Shown here piece by piece: positions 6,812 to 10,908 of a stretch of DNA of 10,908 nucleotides. Made by a program: the position numbers and the translations under genes. Source of the DNA: Caldifarciminota bacterium. GTDB lineage: Bacteria > Hydrothermota > E44-bin80. A model generated the notes under the pieces. That model was not told the origin of the DNA, made no database searches, and worked only from the letters and a program-made list of their open reading frames with translations. Within the stretch, counting starts at the first letter, position 1; the number at the start of each line of letters is the position of its first letter. The stretch spans positions 1 to 10,908 of the forward strand of contig JAGMEZ010000554.1 in the NCBI GenBank assembly GCA_023127905.1, given 5' to 3'.

Positions 6812-7288
6812 ATGAAACATTCGTTAAAAATTGGATTCAGCTTTGGAATAACATCTGGAATAATAACAACGTTAGGTTTAATTGTGGGTTTAAATTCCGG
6901 GACACACTCAAAGCTTGCAGTCATCGGTGGTATACTAACAATAGCAATAGCAGATGCATTCTCAGATGCATTAGGAATACATATATCTGAGGAATCTGAA
7001 AACAGGCATACTGCAAAAGAGATATGGCTCTCTACAATTTCCACTCTTCTTTCGAAGTTCATCTTTGCGATGACATTTATCATTCCGGTACTCCTGTTTA
7101 ATCTTACGACAGCAATTATCGTAAGTATAGTATGGGGATTATTGATTCTTGGTTTATTTAGCTTCTATCTTGCAAGAGAACAGAAAACAAAAGCATGGAA
7201 GGTGATTGTAGAGCACGAACTCATTGCCATCGTTGTCATTGTTTTAACCCATTTTGTTGGTTATTGGATTTCTTCACTATTTAGTTAA
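6812..7288 (+). CDS. VIT1/CCC1-family membrane transporter (iron/manganese)
   Basis: The protein has 158 residues and about five membrane segments (roughly 9-30, 34-56, 80-98, 99-120, 137-157). The family signature is clear: FGITSGIITTLGLIVGL (11-27), then AIADAFSDALGIHISEESE (45-63), with acidic residues that in VIT1/CCC1 proteins take part in metal passage. The loop after segment two is short, so the large cytoplasmic metal-binding domain of plant VIT1 is absent, as in small prokaryotic members. The family moves Fe(II) or Mn(II) out of the cytosol; the exact ion here is unknown. No clear Shine-Dalgarno sequence precedes the ATG; the start is chosen because it gives a short N-terminus before the first segment. 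A consensus promoter lies upstream, and a lipoprotein gene follows after 32 nt and is probably co-transcribed. Confidence 0.88.
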   Translation: MKHSLKIGFSFGITSGIITTLGLIVGLNSGTHSKLAVIGGILTIAIADAFSDALGIHISEESENRHTAKEIWLSTISTLLSKFIFAMTFIIPVLLFNLTTAIIVSIVWGLLILGLFSFYLAREQKTKAWKVIVEHELIAIVVIVLTHFVGYWISSLFS

Positions 7289-7320
7289 GCTAATCTACAT
7301 CTTCAAGTACTATAAATTAA

Positions 7321-8265
7321 ATGAAAGATAGTCGTCTACTAAAATTCTCTCGTAGCCAATTAATTATCCTCTCGTTACTTGTTATCCTGGTAACATCAGG
7401 CTGTTCTAAAACCTCTACTCCTGAACCCTTTGAGTACCCAAAGGCAACAATGGAACTACTTTTACAAGAAGATAGTACATCACTCTCCTATGCAGTATGG
7501 GCATCATCCGGAAGAATTTTATATATTGCTTATCCTCAAGATAGTGACTCATCCAATCTTTGGGAGTTAAATCCAGAGACAGGGTCAAGTAGATTGATTA
7601 AAGAAGATGTAGATGGACCTATCTCAGTTTCAAATAATGGAAAAATCGCTGCGGTAGAGAATTCAAACACAATTGTTGTGATTGATTCAACAGGGGAAAT
7701 CTTCTGGCAAAAGTACATCGGATACTGGATTTTGAGCCTTGCCTTTTCATCTGATAACAATGGAATATTTTTCTGCAAGAATGATAATTTACTTTTTGTC
7801 ACCCTTAATGATTCATCTTTAATTGATACAATAATTCTGGATGCGGGTCCATTCAGAATTACGCAAAATGACTCTATTATTATTTACAGAAAAGAATCTA
7901 TACAAGGTGGAAATACATATCACACTTACTATAAATATAAATTTTTCACAGGAGTTACAAACCTAATCTTAAAAGAAAATTATACTGAAGGATTCGACAT
8001 TAATCCTGTACTTACCGATATCCTTGCAATTGGAGTAATGGGTAGTGGTGATTATCAATTTATGGGTAGAAGAATCTTTGCGTATAATATGAAACACAGC
8101 ATAGGGAGAATATTCGAAGCATATCCTTATGATGAAAGTTACATATATGTAAGTTCCTGGTCTCCAGAAGGGGACAAAGTACTGCTTATCGTCACACCCT
8201 ATATTCAGGGTGATCCGATAATACCACTTTCGGATGAGTTATGGATAGCAAAAGATATACTATAA
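7321..8265 (+). CDS. Lipoprotein with beta-propeller-like repeats
   Basis: The protein has 314 residues. A basic start and hydrophobic stretch (14-24) lead to a lipobox-like VTSGC with lipidated cysteine C28; threonine at the -3 position is less usual than leucine. The rest is rich in beta-strand patterns recalling TolB/WD40-like propellers, such as GPISVSNNGKIAAVENSNTI, LSLAFSSDNNGIFFCKNDNL and YVSSWSPEGDKVLLIVTP, each of the form 'strand, D/N-G, strand'. Its role is unknown; surface or periplasmic binding is a fair guess. No Shine-Dalgarno sequence is visible before ATG 7321. It follows the VIT-family gene by 32 nt and ends 20 bp from the convergent dCMP deaminase gene. I see no strong terminator in that gap. 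Confidence 0.8.
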   Translation: MKDSRLLKFSRSQLIILSLLVILVTSGCSKTSTPEPFEYPKATMELLLQEDSTSLSYAVWASSGRILYIAYPQDSDSSNLWELNPETGSSRLIKEDVDGPISVSNNGKIAAVENSNTIVVIDSTGEIFWQKYIGYWILSLAFSSDNNGIFFCKNDNLLFVTLNDSSLIDTIILDAGPFRITQNDSIIIYRKESIQGGNTYHTYYKYKFFTGVTNLILKENYTEGFDINPVLTDILAIGVMGSGDYQFMGRRIFAYNMKHSIGRIFEAYPYDESYIYVSSWSPEGDKVLLIVTPYIQGDPIIPLSDELWIAKDIL

Positions 8266-8285
8266 TGATATTGGATATCTAACGC

Positions 8286-8753
8286 TTATTTATCTGAAGG
8301 AGTAAATTTAACAATCTTTACATCCGCTTCTTTCAGAATCTTCTCTGCATATTCGTCAGGATAACCTTCCTTGTAAATGATCTTCTTTACACCGACATTG
8401 ATTAACATCTTTGCACAGATGAAACAAGGATGGTTCGTTACATACAACGTCGCTCCGTCAATATTAGTCCCCATTATTGCAGCCTGGATAATCGCATTCT
8501 GTTCCGCGTGAACAGCCCGAGAAAGTTCCATTCTTTCCCCGCTTGGTATGTTTAATTTCTCCCTTAAACATCCACCAAGTTCATCACAATGAGGCACGCC
8601 TTTAGGAGGTCCATTGTAACCAGTCGCAAGAATTCTTCTATCCTTGACAAGGATAGCTCCCACTTTACGCCTTAGACAGGTTGCCCTCGTTGCAACAAGG
8701 TCTGTGATTTCCATAAAGTACTCGTCCCAGGATGGTCTCTTCAACTGTTTCAT
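8286..8753 (-). CDS. dCMP deaminase (ComEB-type cytidine/deoxycytidylate deaminase family)
   Basis: The protein has 155 residues, the usual length. It converts dCMP to dUMP, feeding thymidylate synthesis, in the cytoplasm. The zinc site is complete: H82-A-E84 in AVHAEQNAI, with E84 as the proton shuttle, and PCFIC (109-113) with C110 and C113. [18 protein letters not shown] (45-62) matches the substrate-binding and extra-cysteine region of dCMP deaminases, and separates this enzyme from plain cytidine deaminases; C26, H55, C56 and C62 could serve a second structural zinc (inference). Its ATG overlaps the TGA of the upstream ECF S-component gene as ATGA, so translation is probably coupled. It is the last gene of the minus-strand operon. 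Confidence 0.93.
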   Translation of the reverse strand: MKQLKRPSWDEYFMEITDLVATRATCLRRKVGAILVKDRRILATGYNGPPKGVPHCDELGGCLREKLNIPSGERMELSRAVHAEQNAIIQAAIMGTNIDGATLYVTNHPCFICAKMLINVGVKKIIYKEGYPDEYAEKILKEADVKIVKFTPSDK

Positions 8754-9304
8754 AAACTACCCATTCTACCAAGTTTTTCCACTTTGTTCAAGATGGGAAA
8801 TAGGAGAACAGAAAAAATCAAGATATTCGATATTATGTGCACAAGACTGAAAACAATCCCTGCTGCAAGATATGCAAAAAATGTCTTCTCTGTTGTAAAG
8901 GCAATAAAACCACCAATATTCGTCATTACGTCATATATCATCGTGAGAATACCACCACCAATTCCCAACAGTATTACCCTGAAGGAGAGAGGAAGTGCGG
9001 ACAGCATTACTTTGAAAAAACTTCCTGCTGCACCTATTATTATCCCACCCAAAACCTGGGCTATAAAAAGTGGTGGGAGCGAAGCACCTAATGGATTAAA
9101 AAGAGAAAATATTGCAAACGATATACCTCCAACTGTAACACCAACGGACGTGCCAAAAAGCCAGCCAGAGACAAAAATGGTAGCTGATATTAATTCTACA
9201 TTAGGAATAAAAAAAAGAAGATATCCAAGTGATACGGCAAGGGCTGTAAAGATACCTGCCTGGGAAATCCACTTGATGTTCTTACTTTTGCTTTCTTTTT
9301 TCAC
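8750..9304 (-). CDS. ECF transporter S component (substrate unknown)
   Basis: The protein has 184 residues and about six hydrophobic segments. The arrangement (basic N-terminus, [79 protein letters not shown]) is that of the small membrane-embedded substrate-binding subunits of energy-coupling-factor vitamin transporters. The vitamin cannot be read from sequence alone. EcfT and EcfA genes are not nearby, so it would share a module encoded elsewhere (group II). Start choice: the longest frame begins with a TTG at 9322 lacking any RBS. I prefer GTG 9304, giving [12 protein letters not shown] and a 23-nt overlap with the moxR gene; GGA lies 6 nt before it. There is no ATG before the first membrane segment. 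Its TGA overlaps the start of the dCMP deaminase gene. Confidence 0.82.
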   Translation of the reverse strand: MKKESKSKNIKWISQAGIFTALAVSLGYLLFFIPNVELISATIFVSGWLFGTSVGVTVGGISFAIFSLFNPLGASLPPLFIAQVLGGIIIGAAGSFFKVMLSALPLSFRVILLGIGGGILTMIYDVMTNIGGFIAFTTEKTFFAYLAAGIVFSLVHIISNILIFSVLLFPILNKVEKLGRMGSL

Positions 9305-10292
9305 CCTTGTCCATTCTTTCAAGAAGAAGCTTAACTATTCTATCGGTAGTTATCCCCTCCGCTTCGGCGTTAAAATTTGTAATAATCCTATGCCGCAACA
9401 CAGGGGAAACAACCTTTTTTATATCCTCAATCCCTGGTGTATATCTTCCTTCGAGTACTGCATTTGTTTTTGCAGCAAGGATAAGATACTGAGTTGCTCT
9501 CGGACTGGCACCCCAACTCACCCATTCCTTGACAAAATCAGGTGCATCTTCATTAGTAGGCCTTGACATAGAGACAAGACATACGGCAAATTTCAACAAT
9601 GAATCACTCACAGGAACCCTTTTTACCAACTCTTGAAGTTTAAGTATTTTTTTGCTGCCGAGAACATTATTCAGGTCTTCCCTAATTGTTCCTGGGGACG
9701 TTTTTGCTATCTCAACTTCCTCTTCTTCCCCGGGATACTCAATAAGAAGATTGAACATAAATCTGTCCAATTGTGCTTCAGGTAAGGGGTAGGTTCCTTC
9801 CTGTTCGATAGGGTTCTGTGTTGCCAATACAAAAAAAGGTTTTTCTAATTTGTATGTAACACCTCCAGCAGTTACTTCATATTCCTGCATCGCTTGAAGA
9901 AGAGCTGCCTGCGTTTTAGGAGGAGTCCTGTTAATCTCATCAGCAAGAACAATATTTGCAAAGATAGGTCCCTTTATGAACCTAAAAGTCCTTTTTCCAG
10001 TTTCTGAATCAACTTCAAGAATGTCAGTACCTGTAATATCAGATGGCATAAGATCCGGAGTAAACTGGATTCTATTGAATTTCAAAGATAAAACCTTTGA
10101 TAACGTATTAACAAGAAGAGTCTTAGCAAGCCCAGGAACACCTATTATTAAACAATGCCCTCCAGAGATAATCGCAGTTAGAAGTTCTGAAACAATCTTT
10201 TTCTGACCAATTATCACCTTTGAAATTTCATTTTCTATTTTCTCTTTTGCTTCCTTTAATTCTTCTACCACCTTTACATCATCCTTAACCAT
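9282..10292 (-). CDS. moxR: MoxR-family AAA+ ATPase
   Basis: The protein has 336 residues, the usual MoxR length. Walker A is GVPGLAKT (51-58), Walker B IVLADEIN with D118 and E119, sensor 1 is the N160 of LATQNP, the likely arginine finger is R177 in AQLDRF, and sensor 2 is R266 in GASPRATQ. A helical lid domain (about 220-325) completes the fold. MoxR proteins act as chaperone-like ATPases in assembly or metal insertion, often with a von Willebrand A partner (DUF58 family). No such partner is encoded downstream here; instead an ECF S component overlaps its 3' end. AGGGAG (10302-10307 on the minus strand) lies 9 nt before ATG 10292 and fixes the start. A promoter with a DnaA box in its spacer is found upstream. 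Confidence 0.93.
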   Translation of the reverse strand: MVKDDVKVVEELKEAKEKIENEISKVIIGQKKIVSELLTAIISGGHCLIIGVPGLAKTLLVNTLSKVLSLKFNRIQFTPDLMPSDITGTDILEVDSETGKRTFRFIKGPIFANIVLADEINRTPPKTQAALLQAMQEYEVTAGGVTYKLEKPFFVLATQNPIEQEGTYPLPEAQLDRFMFNLLIEYPGEEEEVEIAKTSPGTIREDLNNVLGSKKILKLQELVKRVPVSDSLLKFAVCLVSMSRPTNEDAPDFVKEWVSWGASPRATQYLILAAKTNAVLEGRYTPGIEDIKKVVSPVLRHRIITNFNAEAEGITTDRIVKLLLERMDKGEKRKQK

Positions 10293-10313
10293 CTTTAGTA
10301 GCTCCCTTTTCAG

Positions 10314-10322
10314 TTTTCCACA
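10314..10322 (+). promoter_or_regulatory. DnaA box 1 (TTTTCCACA, one mismatch)
   Basis: Third base is T in place of A. It lies just upstream of the moxR ribosome binding site, in the expected leader. Confidence 0.5.
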
Positions 10323-10347
10323 GCATTATTATTTTTTGTGAAAAAGT

Positions 10348-10356
10348 TGTGGATAA
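10348..10356 (-). promoter_or_regulatory. DnaA box 2 (perfect TTATCCACA)
   Basis: Perfect consensus on the minus strand, with a further matching A (TTATCCACAA). It lies about 30 nt downstream of the predicted moxR transcription start. Confidence 0.65.
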
Positions 10357-10387
10357 AAACGAAGTTTTTAGATTTTCCAACTTAGTC

Positions 10388-10416
10388 ATTCTAAGTGGAT
10401 AAAACTATTATGTAAA
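10388..10416 (-). promoter_or_regulatory. Putative moxR operon promoter with a DnaA box in the spacer
   Basis: On the minus strand, TTTACA (10411-10416) and TAGAAT (10388-10393) are 17 bp apart, each 5 of 6 to consensus. Transcription should start near 10381, leaving a leader of about 90 nt. DnaA box 3 occupies the spacer next to the -10, so DnaA binding would block or modulate this promoter. A short dyad, CTTAG/CTAAG, also spans the -10. Confidence 0.6.
10394..10402 (-). promoter_or_regulatory. DnaA box 3 (TTATCCACT, one mismatch)
   Basis: Last base is T in place of A. It lies within the spacer of the putative moxR promoter, directly beside the -10. Confidence 0.55.
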
Positions 10417-10468
10417 CTCTTTATCTTATTTAATAACAATAACTTAAAACCGAACACTTTTAAAAAAG
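10403..10468. other. AT-rich core, possible DNA unwinding element
   Basis: Only 13 of 66 bases are G or C (about 20%), clearly below the flanking genes. The stretch sits between DnaA boxes 3 and 4 and includes TAATAACAATAA, a three-base-phased run loosely like DnaA-trio motifs. It also contains the -35 of the putative moxR promoter. Unwinding function is inferred from position and composition only. Confidence 0.4.
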
Positions 10469-10477
10469 TTATCCACT
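10469..10477 (+). promoter_or_regulatory. DnaA box 4 (TTATCCACT, one mismatch)
   Basis: Tandem with box 5, sharing one T at 10477. Close tandem boxes of the same orientation are typical of sites where DnaA begins to form a filament. Confidence 0.6.
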
Positions 10478-10485
10478 TATCCACA
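10477..10485 (+). promoter_or_regulatory. DnaA box 5 (perfect TTATCCACA)
   Basis: Perfect consensus, ending at the base next to the gyrA stop codon. It overlaps box 4 by one base. Confidence 0.65.
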
Positions 10486-10908
10486 TCAATGCTCTCTATC
10501 AAGGGTAATATCCACAAGGCTATCCTGAGGTTCAAGGTTAATTAATTTTACCCCCATAGTATTTCTGCCAATTTTTGAAACTGAATCACCTGCTATCCTT
10601 ATTATCTGCCCGCTTCCAGTTATAAGAAGGAGTTCATCATCCTTTGTAACCTCCATTGCGCCGATTAACCTACCTGTCTTTTCTGCAACCTTCATGGCAA
10701 TAACACCTTTCCCCCCTCGGTGGATACTTCTGAAATCAGAGATAGGTGTTCTTTTGCCATATCCCTTCTCCGAGGCGCAGAGTAATGTTGCCTCCCTTCT
10801 TGCAACCTCAACACCCACTACCCAGTCATCATTTCCTGTAAGCCTAATACCTTTTACACCCCTTGCGCTCCGTCCCATAACCCTTATCTCTTTTTCCTTA
10901 AAACGAAT
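10486..10908 (-). CDS. gyrA: DNA gyrase subunit A, C-terminal end (5' part outside the window)
   Basis: About 140 residues are visible, open to the window edge; the ATG at 10878 is internal, because the frame continues upstream as IRFKEKEIRV. They form the last blades of the GyrA C-terminal beta-pinwheel, which wraps DNA during negative supercoiling. Blade motifs are plain: VMGRSARGVKGIRL, YGKRTPISDFRSIHRGGKGV, LLLITGSGQIIRI, IGRNTMGVKLINL. The repeated R-x-x-x-GVKxI/L pattern and RGGKG are as in GyrA; ParC is less likely because its C-terminus is less regular. The protein ends in LDREH with no acidic tail to speak of. The stop is followed at once by DnaA boxes, with no clear intrinsic terminator. 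Confidence 0.93.
   Translation of the reverse strand: MRFKEKEIRVMGRSARGVKGIRLTGNDDWVVGVEVARREATLLCASEKGYGKRTPISDFRSIHRGGKGVIAMKVAEKTGRLIGAMEVTKDDELLLITGSGQIIRIAGDSVSKIGRNTMGVKLINLEPQDSLVDITLDREH

Larger units (their letters stand above)
10314..10485. other. DnaA-box cluster; candidate replication origin or DnaA-controlled region
   Basis: Five copies of the DnaA box (TTATCCACA, at most one mismatch) lie within 172 bp between gyrA and moxR: 10314-10322 (+), 10348-10356 (-), 10394-10402 (-), 10469-10477 (+) and 10477-10485 (+). Two are perfect. Boxes flank an AT-rich core (10403-10468). Chance expectation for such matches in this length is well below one. Bacterial origins often lie in the dnaA-dnaN-gyrB-gyrA neighbourhood. 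Against oriC: gyrA runs toward the cluster, head-on to a fork leaving it, and dnaA is not in view. Confidence 0.6.

Noticed and set aside
8266..8285. Hairpin GATAT/ATATC between the convergent genes as a bidirectional terminator
   Set aside because: Only 5 AT-rich base pairs with no T-run on either side; too weak.
8784..9566. Open frame of 260 codons on the plus strand
   Set aside because: It is antisense to the ECF S-component and moxR genes, both of which have clear family motifs; its peptide has no recognisable domain.
10456..10469. Dyad ACTTTT/AAAAGT downstream of gyrA as its terminator
   Set aside because: A 6-bp almost purely A-T stem with a 2-nt loop would not be stable enough; gyrA may lack an intrinsic terminator here.
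1..10908. CRISPR arrays, tRNA, rRNA or transposase genes
   Set aside because: No regularly spaced repeats, no cloverleaf or rRNA core sequence and no transposase motif were recognised on either strand.

Overview
The window is AT-rich bacterial DNA. The genus cannot be named from sequence alone. The best clue is the very large secreted protein at 1486-6645: an N-terminal membrane or signal segment, an HExxH metallopeptidase, FnIII, propeller and beta-helix modules, and a C-terminal 'SPNPF ... YDISGRLVKTL ... GVYFIRL' tail of the FlgD-like/Por (type IX) sorting class. That architecture is typical of the FCB group and of uncultured lineages such as WOR-3 (Stahlbacteria), TA06 or Cloacimonadota. 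Placement there is an inference.

Layout. (1) 1-1485: the apparent 3' tail of an unidentified gene, then a 387-residue secreted or anchored protein (163-1326). That protein resembles the N-terminal, non-catalytic part of the next gene and stops where the protease part should begin. About 190 bp covering the promoter-like region, the leader and the signal segment occurs twice, at 43-230 and 1368-1553, and both copies carry a matching hairpin. (2) 1486-6645: the 1719-residue modular metallopeptidase. Its beta-helix is interrupted by a charged insert of about 88 residues whose DNA holds a 56-bp palindromic element (two perfect hairpins inside an outer stem) between direct repeats 114 nt apart. 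A textbook intrinsic terminator follows at 6663-6692. (3) 6713-8265: a consensus promoter (TTGACA-16-TATAAT) with a perfect dyad over its -35, driving a VIT1/CCC1-type iron/manganese transporter and a beta-propeller lipoprotein. (4) 8286-10292, minus strand and convergent with the previous block: a tightly packed operon of a MoxR AAA+ ATPase, an ECF transporter S component and dCMP deaminase, transcribed in that order with overlaps of 23 and 4 nt. (5) 10293-10485: a gene-free 193 bp with five DnaA boxes (two perfect, three with one mismatch), a 20% GC core, and the likely moxR promoter, whose spacer contains one of the boxes. (6) 10486-10908: the 3' end of gyrA, minus strand.

The plus-strand half is a cell-surface/secretion and metal-transport region. 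The minus-strand half is housekeeping: topology, nucleotide metabolism, vitamin or precursor uptake, and a chaperone-like ATPase. The DnaA-box cluster beside gyrA is the strongest non-coding signal. It may be oriC or part of it, or a DnaA-controlled promoter region. The leader duplication with its truncated paralogue, and the palindrome inside a coding region, are the other two unexplained structures.
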